The notes under the pieces: generated by a model
Seen by the model: only the letters and a program-made list of their open reading frames with translations
What the model was told of the DNA's origin: nothing
Database searches by the model: none
Translations under genes and position numbers: made by a program
Shown: piece by piece, positions 23,346 through 31,535 of the stretch
How the letters are laid out: every line of letters starts with the position of its first letter
Numbering within the stretch: the stretch's first letter is position 1
NCBI RefSeq assembly: GCF_021442385.1
Contig: NZ_MUZA01000001.1
Span: forward strand, 62,001-126,000
Direction of reading: 5' to 3'
Source: Micromonospora sp. MH99
GTDB taxonomy: Bacteria; Actinomycetota; Actinomycetes; Mycobacteriales; Micromonosporaceae
Length of the DNA: 64,000 nucleotides

Positions 23346-23431
23346 TCTGGCGTAAACCGTAATTGGTAACGGTCCGGACTGTTAATCCGGCGGGCGCAAG
23401 CCCTCTACAGGTTCGAGCCCTGTCGCCAGAG
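23346..23431 (+). tRNA. tRNA-Asn (GTT) with an extra GNRA-capped variable arm
   Basis: Acceptor TCTGGCG/CGCCAGA, D stem ACCG/CGGT, anticodon stem CCGGA/TCCGG, loop CTGTTAA with GTT at 23381-23383, T arm ACAGG/CCTGT. The variable region is 16 bases and folds as GGGC-GCAA-GCCC (23392-23403), whereas bacterial Asn tRNAs have about five variable bases. All other stems are perfect. Confidence 0.88.
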
Positions 23432-23435
23432 CCAA

Positions 23436-23507
23436 GCCCGCGTAGCTCAACGGGAGAGCGCCTGGTTTACACCCAGGGGGTCGGAGGTTCGACACCTTCC
23501 GCGGGTA
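23436..23507 (+). tRNA. tRNA-Val (TAC)
   Basis: Acceptor GCCCGCG/CGCGGGT, anticodon stem CCTGG/CCAGG, loop TTTACAC with TAC at 23468-23470, T arm GGAGG/CCTTC, discriminator A. Confidence 0.93.
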
Positions 23508-23527
23508 CTGGCCTTCGGGCCGTAGTT

Positions 23528-23599
23528 GTGGCTGTAGCTCAGTGGTAGAGCGCCCGGTTGTGGTCCGGGTTGTCGCGGGTTCGAGTCCCGCCAGTCACC
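23528..23599 (+). tRNA. tRNA-His (GTG), CCA encoded, no G-1
   Basis: Acceptor GTGGCTG/CAGTCAC, anticodon stem CCCGG/CCGGG, loop TTGTGGT with GTG at 23560-23562, T arm GCGGG/CCCGC, discriminator C and CCA at 23600-23602. The base before position 1 is T (23527), so the G-1 identity base of bacterial His tRNAs is not encoded. Confidence 0.9.
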
Positions 23600-23603
23600 C
23601 CAC

Positions 23604-23687
23604 GGGAGTGCGCCACCGATGGTGAGGTGGGCCGGGCTGTAACCCCGGTGCGTTCGCGCTCAGGGAGTTCGAATCTCTCCACTCCCA
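23604..23687 (+). tRNA. tRNA-Tyr (GTA)
   Basis: Acceptor GGGAGTG/CACTCCC, anticodon stem CCGGG/CCCGG, loop CTGTAAC with GTA at 23639-23641, long variable arm GCG-TTCG-CGC as normal for bacterial Tyr, T arm GGGAG/CTCTC. Confidence 0.93.
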
Positions 23688-23692
23688 CGCTG

Positions 23693-23765
23693 GCCCGCGT
23701 AGCTCAGGGGATAGAGCACCAGCTTCCGGAGTTGGGTGTCGGGGGTTCGATTCCCTCCGCGGGCG
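23693..23765 (+). tRNA. tRNA-Arg (CCG)
   Basis: Acceptor GCCCGCG/CGCGGGC, anticodon stem CCAGC/GTTGG, loop TTCCGGA with CCG at 23726-23728, T arm GGGGG/CCCTC, discriminator G. Confidence 0.92.
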
Positions 23766-23774
23766 CTTCTGCCT

Positions 23775-23845
23775 GGTCGTGTGCCCGAGTGGTGAGGGAG
23801 CGGTCCGCAAAACCGCGTACGCCGGTTCGATTCCGGCCACGGCCT
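23775..23845 (+). tRNA. tRNA-Cys (GCA) with C33
   Basis: Acceptor GGTCGTG/CACGGCC, anticodon stem GCGGT/ACCGC, loop CCGCAAA with GCA at 23807-23809, T arm GCCGG/CCGGC, discriminator T as expected for Cys. Position 33 is C rather than T. Last gene of the array. Confidence 0.87.
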
Positions 23846-23927
23846 CGACTGCCATCCACTGTGGTGCGAGGACGCAGCGTGCCGTCCACAGGCTCTCCGG
23901 GGAGACGCTCGCCCGAGGCGGTGGCGG

Positions 23928-24680
23928 TCAGTACACCGTCAGCCCGTGTTCCTCGAACTGGCCACGGACCCGACGCAGCAGCGCCTCATCCGGCGGCACC
24001 GTGCCCGCCAGCGGGAACGGCAGGCCGAGGGCGGCGTACTTCTGCGCGCCGAGCCGGTGAAAGGGAAGCACCTCGACGCGTTCGACGGTGGGCAGGTCGG
24101 CCGCGATGGACGCGACGGCGTCGACGTTGCCCGGGTCGTCGGTGAGGCCGGGCACGAGGACGAAACGGACCCAGATCGGCGTGCCACGCTCGGCCAGGCG
24201 GTGCGCGAACCGCACGGTCGGCGTCAGCCGCCCGGTGCGGGTGACGGTCCGGTACGTGGCCGGGTCGCCGGACTTGATGTCGAGCAGTACCAAATCGGTG
24301 GCGTCGAGCAGCGCGTCGTCGGCGCGGTCGCCGAGCAGGCCGCTGGTGTCCAGGGCGGTGTGCAGCCCCATCTCCGTGCAGCGGCGCAGCACCTCGCGGG
24401 TGAAGGCTGGCTGTTGCAGCGGCTCGCCGCCGCTCAGGGTGACCCCGCCGTGCGCGACCTTCAGGAAGCGTTCGTAGCGGCGGATCTCGGTGACGAGGTC
24501 GTCGACGGAGATGGGCCGGCCGTAACGGCGGTACTGGGTGTCGGGGCTGTGGCAGTAGAGGCAGCGCAGCGGGCAGCCGGCCAGGAACGCGACGAACCGG
24601 GTGCCCGGCCCGTCCACTCCGATGGAGATGTCGAAGGAGTGGAGCGAGCCGGTCACCGGCGCCGTGACGACGTCGGTCAT
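23928..24680 (-). CDS. pflA: Pyruvate formate-lyase activating enzyme (radical SAM)
   Basis: A 250-residue radical SAM enzyme with the CxxxCxxC iron-sulfur motif C36-P-L-R-C40-L-Y-C43, then TLSGGEPLQQP (SAM binding), DTSG, VLLDIKSGD and WVRFVLVPG. It generates the glycyl radical on PflB using S-adenosylmethionine and a [4Fe-4S] cluster. The start ATG 24680 overlaps the pflB stop by four bases, so the pair is translationally coupled. The gene ends 82 bases from the end of the tRNA array, on the opposite strand. Confidence 0.95.
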   Translation of the reverse strand: MTDVVTAPVTGSLHSFDISIGVDGPGTRFVAFLAGCPLRCLYCHSPDTQYRRYGRPISVDDLVTEIRRYERFLKVAHGGVTLSGGEPLQQPAFTREVLRRCTEMGLHTALDTSGLLGDRADDALLDATDLVLLDIKSGDPATYRTVTRTGRLTPTVRFAHRLAERGTPIWVRFVLVPGLTDDPGNVDAVASIAADLPTVERVEVLPFHRLGAQKYAALGLPFPLAGTVPPDEALLRRVRGQFEEHGLTVY

Positions 24681-26917
24681 CAGAGCGATCCGTGGAAGGT
24701 TCGGGAGATGACGTCGCGTTGCTGCTCGGGGGTGAGTTTGACGAAGTTCACCGCGTACCCGGAGACCCGGACGGTCAGCTGCGGGTAGTTCTCCGGGTGG
24801 GCCATGGCGTCCTCGAGAGTCGCCCTGTTCAGCACGTTGACGTTCATGTGGAAGCCGCCGCTGTCGGTGTAGCCGTCGAGCACTCCGGCGAGGTTGGTGA
24901 TCCGTTCGTCGCGGGCGTGGCCGAGGCCGTCCGGGGTGACGGTGATCGTCAGCGAGATCCCGTCGCGCGCGCTGCGGTACGGCAGCTTGGCGACCGACAG
25001 CGCGGCGGCGACCATGCCGTGCGTGTCGCGGCCGTTCATCGGGTTCGCGCCCGGCGCGAACGGCTCACCCGCGCGCCGCCCGTCGGGCGTGTTGCCGGTG
25101 TGTCTGCCGTAGACCACGTTCGACGTGATGGTGAGAACCGAGAGCGACGGCTCGGCGCCCCGGTAGGTGGGCTGCCGTCGGATCTTGGCCATGAATCGTT
25201 CGACCAGGTCGACGGCGATCGCGTCGGCGCGGTCGTCGTTGTTGCCGAAGGCCGGGAAGTCGCCGTCCACGGCGTAGTCGACGGCCAGGCCGTTCTCGTC
25301 GCGCAGCACCTTGACGTGGGCGTGCTTGATGGCGCTCAAGCTGTCCACGGCGACCGACAGGCCGGCGACGCCGGTGGCGAGGAAGCGGTGCACGGGGTAG
25401 TCGTGCAGGGCCATCTCGATGCGCTCGTAGGCGTACTTGTCGTGCATGTAGTGGATGACGTTGAGCGCGTCGACGTACGTCTCGGCCAGCCAGTCGAGCG
25501 TCTGGTCGTACGCGGTCATGACCGCGTCGTAGTCGAGCACGTCGTCAACGATCGGCGCGGCGACGAAGACCTGCTCGCCGGTCATCTCGTCGCGGCCGCC
25601 GTTGATCGCGTACAACAGGGCCTTGGCGAGGTTGGCGCGGGCGCCGAAGAACTGCATGTCCTTGCCCACCCGCATCGCCGACACGCAGCAGGCGATGGCG
25701 GTGTCGTCGCTGTACGCCGGTCGGATCAGGTCGTCGTTCTCGTACTGGATGGCGCTCGTGTCGATCGAGACCTGGGCGCAGAACCGCTTGAATCCCTCGG
25801 GCAGCGCCGGCGACCACAGCACTGTCAGGTTCGGCTCGGGGGCCGGGCCCAGGTTGTACAGGGTCTGCAGGTAGCGGAAGCTCGTGCGGGTGACCAGCGG
25901 GCGGCCGTCGCAGCCGATCCCGCCGAGCGCCTCGGTCACCCAGGTCGGGTCGCCGGAGAACAACTGGTCGTACTCCGGCGTGCGCAGGAACCGGATGATC
26001 CGCAGCTTGATGACGAAGTCGTCGACGAGTTCCTGCGCGTCCCGCTCGGTGAGCAGGCCCTCGGCGATGTCGCGTTGCAGGTAGGCGTCGACGAACGTGG
26101 CGGTCCGGCCCAGCGACATCGCCGCGCCGTTCTGCTCCTTGGTGGCCGCCAGATAGGCGAAGTACAGCCACTGGATCGCTTCGCGGCCGGTGCTCGCCGG
26201 ACCGGAGATGTCACAGCCGTACCGGCTGGCCATGACTCGCAGCTCGTCCAGCGCCCGAATCTGCTCGGCAAGTTCCTCACGGTCGCGGATCACGTCCTCC
26301 GACGACAGCCGGGCGTCGAGCGACGCCTTGACGGCCCGGCGCTCGGCGATCAGGCGGTCGACCCCGTACAGCGCGACGCGTCGGTAGTCGCCGATGATCC
26401 GACCACGGCCGTACGCGTCCGGCAGCCCGGTGATGATGTGCGAGCGGCGGGCGGCCTTCACGTCGGCCGGGTAGGCGTCGAAGACACCGTCGTTGTGCGT
26501 CTTGCGGTATCGGCTGAAGATCGCGTGCACGGTCGGGTCGAGGGTGAAGCCGTACGCCTGGAGACCGGCCTCCACCATCCGCAGCCCGCCGTTCGGCATG
26601 ATCGCGCGGCGCAGCGGGGCGCTGGTCTGCAGACCCACGATGAGCTCATGGCCCTGGTCGAGGTAGCCGGGCTCGTGCGAGGTGATCGTGGACGGGGTGT
26701 GGTTGTCCACGTCGTAGACACCGCGACGACTCTCCTCGACGAACATGTGCTGCAGCTGCCGCCAGATCCGCTCGGTACGGGGCGTCGGCCCGGTCAGGAA
26801 CTCCGACCCGCCGGTGTACGGCTCGATGTTGTCGTGGACGAACCCGCCGACGTCGATCGTCTCGCGCCAGCCGGTGCCGCGGAACCCGCGCCAGGCTTCG
26901 TGGGATGTGGTGGCCAT
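24680..26917 (-). CDS. pflB: Formate C-acetyltransferase (pyruvate formate-lyase)
   Basis: A 745-residue glycyl radical enzyme converting pyruvate plus CoA to acetyl-CoA plus formate without oxygen. The catalytic cysteine pair is C410-C411 in [12 protein letters not shown], and the glycyl radical site is G720 in [12 protein letters not shown]. The N-terminus [26 protein letters not shown] is typical of PflB. The length is close to the 760 residues of enterobacterial PflB. It is coupled with pflA and lies downstream of a phosphoketolase on the same strand, forming a fermentative module. A formate channel gene was not seen. Confidence 0.96.
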   Translation of the reverse strand: MATTSHEAWRGFRGTGWRETIDVGGFVHDNIEPYTGGSEFLTGPTPRTERIWRQLQHMFVEESRRGVYDVDNHTPSTITSHEPGYLDQGHELIVGLQTSAPLRRAIMPNGGLRMVEAGLQAYGFTLDPTVHAIFSRYRKTHNDGVFDAYPADVKAARRSHIITGLPDAYGRGRIIGDYRRVALYGVDRLIAERRAVKASLDARLSSEDVIRDREELAEQIRALDELRVMASRYGCDISGPASTGREAIQWLYFAYLAATKEQNGAAMSLGRTATFVDAYLQRDIAEGLLTERDAQELVDDFVIKLRIIRFLRTPEYDQLFSGDPTWVTEALGGIGCDGRPLVTRTSFRYLQTLYNLGPAPEPNLTVLWSPALPEGFKRFCAQVSIDTSAIQYENDDLIRPAYSDDTAIACCVSAMRVGKDMQFFGARANLAKALLYAINGGRDEMTGEQVFVAAPIVDDVLDYDAVMTAYDQTLDWLAETYVDALNVIHYMHDKYAYERIEMALHDYPVHRFLATGVAGLSVAVDSLSAIKHAHVKVLRDENGLAVDYAVDGDFPAFGNNDDRADAIAVDLVERFMAKIRRQPTYRGAEPSLSVLTITSNVVYGRHTGNTPDGRRAGEPFAPGANPMNGRDTHGMVAAALSVAKLPYRSARDGISLTITVTPDGLGHARDERITNLAGVLDGYTDSGGFHMNVNVLNRATLEDAMAHPENYPQLTVRVSGYAVNFVKLTPEQQRDVISRTFHGSL

Positions 26918-26973
26918 GGCCCCTCCTTGGTCTCCTCCCAGCGTCGCCGAGGGACAACCAGCGGTTAAGGGCC

Positions 26974-27009
26974 GGAGGTCCCGGACGGTCGGGACCGTCC
27001 GGGACCTCC
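26974..27009 (-). terminator. Strong hairpin between phosphoketolase and pflB
   Basis: GGAGGTCCCGGAC and GTCCGGGACCTCC form a perfect 13-bp stem, and the loop itself can pair (GGTC/GACC). It lies 33 bases after the phosphoketolase stop and 57 bases before pflB, so it probably ends or trims the phosphoketolase transcript. Confidence 0.7.
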
Positions 27010-27041
27010 AGGTGCGGGTGCGCCCACCAGGGCGGTCGATC

Positions 27042-29444
27042 TCAGCCGCGCGCGGCCCAGTCGCCGAGGGCCCAGTCGCGGACCTCGGGCATGTCCTCCA
27101 GGTGTTCCACCACGTACGTCTCGTGGCGGTCGAGCTGGCTCTGGCACCACGCCTTGAGCTCGGCGGCGCCGCGCGGGAGGCGCCTGGCGTTGTTGATGGC
27201 GTCCATCACCAGGTGGTACCGCGACGCCTTGTTGCGCACGGTCATGTCGAACGGGGTGGTGGTCGTGCCCTGCTCGATGAAGCCGCGGACGCGGAACCGG
27301 TCGGCGTCGGGGCGGCCGTGCACGAGCTGGTGGATCGCGCCGGGGTAGCCGTGGAAGGAGAACACCACGTCGACGTTGTCGGTGAACAGCTCGGTGAACA
27401 GGGTCTCGCTCATGCCGTGCGGGTGGTCCTTGGGCCGGACGAGGGTCATCAGGTCGACCACGTTGACCACGCGGACCTTGAGGCCGGGCAGCTTGTCGCG
27501 CAGGATCTGCGCCGCCGCGACGGTCTCCATGGTGACGACGTCGCCGGCGCAGGCGAGGACGATGTCGGGGTCGCTGGTGCCGTCGTCGGTGCCGGCCCAG
27601 TCCCAGACGCCCGCGCCGCGAGCGCAGTGTTCGACAGCCTCGTCCATGGAGAGGTACTGCAGCTGCGGCTGCTTGTCGATCACGATCAGGTTGATGTACG
27701 ACCGCGACCGGAAGCAGTGGTCGGCCACCGACAGCAGGGTGTTGGCGTCCGGTGGCAGGTAGACCCGGGCGACGTCGCCGCGCTGGGTGAGCACCACCTG
27801 GATCAGGCCCGGCCCCTGGTGGGAGAAGCCGTTGTGGTCGTTGCGCCACGCCGTCGAGGTGAGCAGCACGTTGAGGCTGGGCACCTTCTCGCGCCACGGC
27901 AGGTTCTTGGCCTCCTGCAACCACTTGCCGTGCTGCACGGTCTGCGAGGCGCTGACCATGGCGAACGCCTCGTAGGTGGCGAACATCCCGTGCCGGCCGG
28001 TCAGGTTGTAACCCTCCAGCCAACCGTGGCAGTTGTGCTCGCTGAGCACCTCCATGACCCGGCCGTCGCGGCTGATCGCCACGTCCTCCGGTGTCACGCG
28101 CTCCATGAAGGCGCGGTCGGAGACCTCGAAGACGCTGCCGAGCCGGTTGCTGTTGGTCTCGTCCGGGCAGAACAACCGGAACCGGTCGGCGTTGCGGGTG
28201 TAGATGTCGCGCATCATCTCGCCGAGCTTGCGCGTCGACTCGGCCCGCTGCTGCGCGGGCCGGGGCACGTCGATCGCGTAGGCCCGGAAGTCCGGCAGGT
28301 CCAGATCCCGGGTCAGCACCCCGCCGTTGGCGTGCGGGCTGGCACTCATCCGCAGGTCGCCGTCGGGCGCCTGGTCCCGGATGGCCGCCACGGGCGTGCC
28401 GGCGGAATCGAACAGCTCCTCCGGACGGTACGACTTGAGCCAGCGCTCGAGCAGCGCGAGATGCTCCGGGTTGTCCTTGACGCCGGACAGCGGCACCTGG
28501 TGGGACCGCCACGTCCCGGTGACGGTGATCCCGTCGACGGAGTCCGGCCCGGTCCAGCCCTTCGGCGACCGTAGGACGATCAGCGGCCAGACCGGGCGGG
28601 TGCCGTCCCAGGAACCGTCACGGGCGGCGGTCTGAATGTCGCGGATCCTCGTCCAGGCGGTGGCGAGGGCGGCGGCGCATCGGTGGTGCATGCCGGGCAG
28701 GTCGGAGCCCTCGACCTCGATGACGTCGTAACCGTGGCCGCGCAGCAGGGCGCGTACCTCCTCGGGGTCCTTGCGACCCAGCACCGTGGGACCGGAGATC
28801 TTGGCGTCGTTGAGGTGCAGGATCGGCAGGACCGCGCCGTCGCGTTCGGGGTTGAGGAAGGACACGCCCTTCCAGGAGCCCTCGAGGGGCCCGGTCTCGG
28901 CCTCGCCGTCGCCGACGACCGCGATGGCCAGCAGGTCGGGGTTGTCCATGACCGCGCCGAACGCGTGGACCAGGACGTAGCCCAGCTCGCCGCCCTCGTG
29001 GATGGAGCCGGGGGTGGTCACCGACACGTGCGACGGGATACCGCCCGGGCTGGAGAACTGCCGGAACAGGCGCAGCATCCCGGCCTCGTCCTGGCTGACG
29101 TCCGGGTAGATCTCGCTGTAGGTGCCTTCCAGATAGCCCGCGGCCACCAGCGCCGGCCCGCCGTGACCCGGACCGGCCAGGTAGATCGCCTGCTGACCGG
29201 TGTGCCGGATCAGCCGGGAGACGTGTGCGTAGATCAGCGACAGGCCGGGGCTGGTGCCCCAGTGACCGAGCAGGCGCGGCTTGATGTGCTCAGCCGACAG
29301 GGGTTCGCGCAGCAGCGGGTTGGCCTGCAGGTAGATCTGTCCGATGGTCAGGTAGTTGTTCGCCCGCCACCACGCGTCCAGACGAGCGAGTTCGGTGTCG
29401 TCGAGCTCGGCGAGCGTACGGAGTTCGGATACGACCGCGGTCAC
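27042..29444 (-). CDS. Xylulose-5-phosphate/fructose-6-phosphate phosphoketolase
   Basis: An 800-residue thiamine-diphosphate enzyme that splits xylulose 5-phosphate (or fructose 6-phosphate) with phosphate into acetyl phosphate and glyceraldehyde 3-phosphate (or erythrose 4-phosphate). Family motifs are [44 protein letters not shown], the ThDP-binding [16 protein letters not shown], and the C-terminal [14 protein letters not shown] and [14 protein letters not shown]. The length is standard. It precedes pflB/pflA on the same strand; together they supply acetyl-phosphate and acetyl-CoA when respiration is limited. An acetate kinase gene is not in the window. Confidence 0.97.
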   Translation of the reverse strand: MTAVVSELRTLAELDDTELARLDAWWRANNYLTIGQIYLQANPLLREPLSAEHIKPRLLGHWGTSPGLSLIYAHVSRLIRHTGQQAIYLAGPGHGGPALVAAGYLEGTYSEIYPDVSQDEAGMLRLFRQFSSPGGIPSHVSVTTPGSIHEGGELGYVLVHAFGAVMDNPDLLAIAVVGDGEAETGPLEGSWKGVSFLNPERDGAVLPILHLNDAKISGPTVLGRKDPEEVRALLRGHGYDVIEVEGSDLPGMHHRCAAALATAWTRIRDIQTAARDGSWDGTRPVWPLIVLRSPKGWTGPDSVDGITVTGTWRSHQVPLSGVKDNPEHLALLERWLKSYRPEELFDSAGTPVAAIRDQAPDGDLRMSASPHANGGVLTRDLDLPDFRAYAIDVPRPAQQRAESTRKLGEMMRDIYTRNADRFRLFCPDETNSNRLGSVFEVSDRAFMERVTPEDVAISRDGRVMEVLSEHNCHGWLEGYNLTGRHGMFATYEAFAMVSASQTVQHGKWLQEAKNLPWREKVPSLNVLLTSTAWRNDHNGFSHQGPGLIQVVLTQRGDVARVYLPPDANTLLSVADHCFRSRSYINLIVIDKQPQLQYLSMDEAVEHCARGAGVWDWAGTDDGTSDPDIVLACAGDVVTMETVAAAQILRDKLPGLKVRVVNVVDLMTLVRPKDHPHGMSETLFTELFTDNVDVVFSFHGYPGAIHQLVHGRPDADRFRVRGFIEQGTTTTPFDMTVRNKASRYHLVMDAINNARRLPRGAAELKAWCQSQLDRHETYVVEHLEDMPEVRDWALGDWAARG

Positions 29445-29531
29445 GGTGGTCCTTTCGCAGATCTCGTCGGGTCAGGACTCACGTTAGGCCCAGCCGAGGT
29501 CGGCCACCCGGGGCCACCAGACGGAAGCCAC

Positions 29532-29546
29532 AGGACCTTCGGCCCC
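29532..29546. promoter_or_regulatory. Possible DosR/DevR-like box between phosphoketolase and OsmC genes
   Basis: AGGACCTTCGGCCCC matches the core of the actinobacterial hypoxia box (GGGACYTTYGGCCC) with one change in the first G triplet. It is about 90 bp upstream of both divergent starts. Hypoxic control would fit the fermentative gene module, but a single match is weak evidence. Confidence 0.4.
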
Positions 29547-29634
29547 CGGATGTCCCGGCATTGCCGGCGTACCTCAGTCTGATCGTTGGTGGGGCCCGCC
29601 CACCACCGGTGATGACGGAGGTAGTTTTCCTGTC

Positions 29635-30087
29635 ATGAGTGACGACACCTTCCGCTCGGTGGAGATCGAGCGCACCAGCGTGGGCAGCTACGTCGCGCGC
29701 AACGTCCGCGGCGGTTCCCTGTCCATGGGTACGGGAGAGGACGCCAGTTTCACGCCCGTGGAGCTGCTCTTGGCCGCCATCGGTGGCTGCAGCGCGGTGG
29801 ACGTCGACCACATCACCAGCCGGCGTGCCGAGCCGACCGGGTTCTCCGTCGCGGTCAGCGGCGACAAGATCCGGGACGAGGTCGGTGGAAACCGGATGCA
29901 GAACATCAGGGTCGAGTTCACCGTGACGTTCCCGGCGGGGCCGGAGGGGGACCGGGCGCGCGAGGCGCTGCCCCGGTCGTTGCAGCAGTCCCACGATCGC
30001 CTGTGCACCGTCTCCCGTACCGTCGAGCTTGGCACTCCCGTCTCGGTCGTCGATGCGGCCGCCGCCGGGCAAGAGCCGAGGCCGTAG
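29635..30087 (+). CDS. OsmC/Ohr family protein
   Basis: A 150-residue OsmC-like thiol peroxidase. Two conserved cysteines occur at C52 (LLLAAIGGCSAVDVD) and C124 (SHDRLCTVSRTV), the usual catalytic pair for reducing organic or fatty-acid hydroperoxides. The N-terminal beta strands and the FTPVELLLAAIG helix match the YhfA/OsmC subgroup. The ATG is preceded by GGAGG at a rather long spacing of about 12 bases. It is divergent from the phosphoketolase gene and shares the intergenic region with the candidate hypoxia box. Confidence 0.92.
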   Translation: MSDDTFRSVEIERTSVGSYVARNVRGGSLSMGTGEDASFTPVELLLAAIGGCSAVDVDHITSRRAEPTGFSVAVSGDKIRDEVGGNRMQNIRVEFTVTFPAGPEGDRAREALPRSLQQSHDRLCTVSRTVELGTPVSVVDAAAAGQEPRP

Positions 30088-30148
30088 CCGTTGTCGGCGG
30101 CGCGGGCGTGGTCGGCCCGGTGAAAAGGCGCCTCGCCGACGTGCGGGT

Positions 30149-31408
30149 TCAGACCCGCGTGATCCGTACCGCGTCGGCGACCACGAGGCCGGTGCCACCG
30201 GTCCAGCGGCTCACGCCGACGGTGTTGCCCGTGCCGGCGGCCAAGGTGAACACACCGATCGAGACCCACCGGCCGCCGTTGGCCCGCTGGTTGACGGGCA
30301 CCGACAGGTTTCCGGTGGTGGTCGCCACCACGTACGGCGTCTGATCGTTGTAGCCGGCGTCGGCCGGGTACCAGACCGAGATCTCGTAGGTTCCGGTCAC
30401 CGGAATCGTCGACCGGAACCAGGCGACGTCGCTGGACGACACCGGGCTCGCGAACCGGTAGTCGGTGCCGTACCGCTGGCCGGAGTAGGTCGAGGTGCCC
30501 CACGCGGTGCTCGCCGTGAACCCGCCCGAGGTGCTGTTGTCGATGGTCGCGGTCCACTGCTGCGGCGGGGTCTGGGTGACCCTCAGGTCGAGGTAGTTGC
30601 GGTCGATCTTCATCGTCACGCCGCCCCACGTCTCGGTGACGTCGCCGGCGTACTGGTGGACCCGCTGCTGGTTCGCGTAGTAGGCGTCGGCGCAGTAGCT
30701 GCCGGCCCGCGTGTCGGCCACCCCGTTCCACCAACCGATCCAGATCTGGTCGAGTCGGGTGTAGCTCGGGTTGCCGTACGCGTCGCAGACGTCCTTGATG
30801 CCGGACGAGCCGCTGGAGTACATGCCGGCGAGGTAGCCGCGCACGTGCAGTTGCTCGGTCCAGCCGGACAGGAACGACAGCACGGCGGCCCGGCACGACG
30901 CGGTGGTCGGGTACTGCTCGATGTCGTTGTAGATGGTGCTCGCACTGCCGATGCCCAGTGCCTGAGCGGCGTTCGCGGACCTGTTCGCCGCGGAGACGCC
31001 CTGTGACCGGGCGGTGGTGGGGTCGGCGGACATCTTCGGAGCGCGAGTGCCGCAGGGTGCCTGGTAACCCAGCTCGATGGGGAGCAGTCGCCATCCGTTG
31101 TTCGTCTGGTTGGCCACCCACGTCGGCGTGAGGTTGGGCTGGGAGCAGGTGCGGCTGTCCCCGCTGATGTAGATGCCTATCGCGCCGTAGGGCGAGCTGG
31201 CCCGCCACGTGTCCATGGTGGCCTGTGCCGGCGCCGTGCAGGTGTCGAAACCGCGGCCGGTGAAGGTGCCGGGCTGCGGGCCGGTGGCCAGCGGCACCAC
31301 GGCAGTCGGTGCTGGCGCGGTTGTCGCGGCACCCGCGACCGGGCCAGCCGGTGCCACGACACCTGCGGCAACGGTGAGAACGACAAGCCACCCGGCGAAT
31401 GCCCGCAC
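30149..31408 (-). CDS. Secreted DUF1906 (Rv2525c-like) glycoside-hydrolase-like protein with C-terminal golvesin/Xly-type domain
   Basis: A 419-residue exported protein with signal peptide ending near PVAGAATTA. The first domain (GRGFDTCTAPAQATMDTW, IGIYISGDSRTC, IELGYQAPC, YNDIEQYP, RGYLAGMYSS) is the GH25-related DUF1906 fold implicated in cell-wall glycan processing. A region with DRNYLDLRVTQ separates it from about 130 residues resembling the golvesin/Xly carbohydrate-binding domain (YRFASPVSSSDVAWFRSTIP, YEISVWYPADAGYNDQTPY). GTG 31408 follows GGAGG by four bases. Six or more cysteines suggest disulfides. The substrate is not established. Confidence 0.87.
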   Translation of the reverse strand: MRAFAGWLVVLTVAAGVVAPAGPVAGAATTAPAPTAVVPLATGPQPGTFTGRGFDTCTAPAQATMDTWRASSPYGAIGIYISGDSRTCSQPNLTPTWVANQTNNGWRLLPIELGYQAPCGTRAPKMSADPTTARSQGVSAANRSANAAQALGIGSASTIYNDIEQYPTTASCRAAVLSFLSGWTEQLHVRGYLAGMYSSGSSGIKDVCDAYGNPSYTRLDQIWIGWWNGVADTRAGSYCADAYYANQQRVHQYAGDVTETWGGVTMKIDRNYLDLRVTQTPPQQWTATIDNSTSGGFTASTAWGTSTYSGQRYGTDYRFASPVSSSDVAWFRSTIPVTGTYEISVWYPADAGYNDQTPYVVATTTGNLSVPVNQRANGGRWVSIGVFTLAAGTGNTVGVSRWTGGTGLVVADAVRITRV

Positions 31409-31535
31409 GCCGCCTCCAATGTGAAGAAATCCTTGGCCTCTGGCAGCCACTGTGAAGGATTTCTACCATGAATCGATGAGCGGCAATAGAGGGGCAGTCG
31501 GGGTGGGCCCGGTTCGGGGCGCCGCGAGCCGCGGA

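Noticed and set aside
20382-23845. Possible CRISPR array because of many short, similar repeats
   Set aside because: The repeated elements fold as distinct tRNA cloverleaves with different anticodons and no constant direct repeat or spacer pattern.
24692-26968. Long open frame antisense to pflB
   Set aside because: Shadow of the pflB reading frame; low-complexity Val/Arg/Gly composition and no motif.
26974-27009. Second DosR-like box in the phosphoketolase/pflB gap
   Set aside because: The GGGAC half sites there are part of a perfect 13-bp hairpin, better explained as a terminator.
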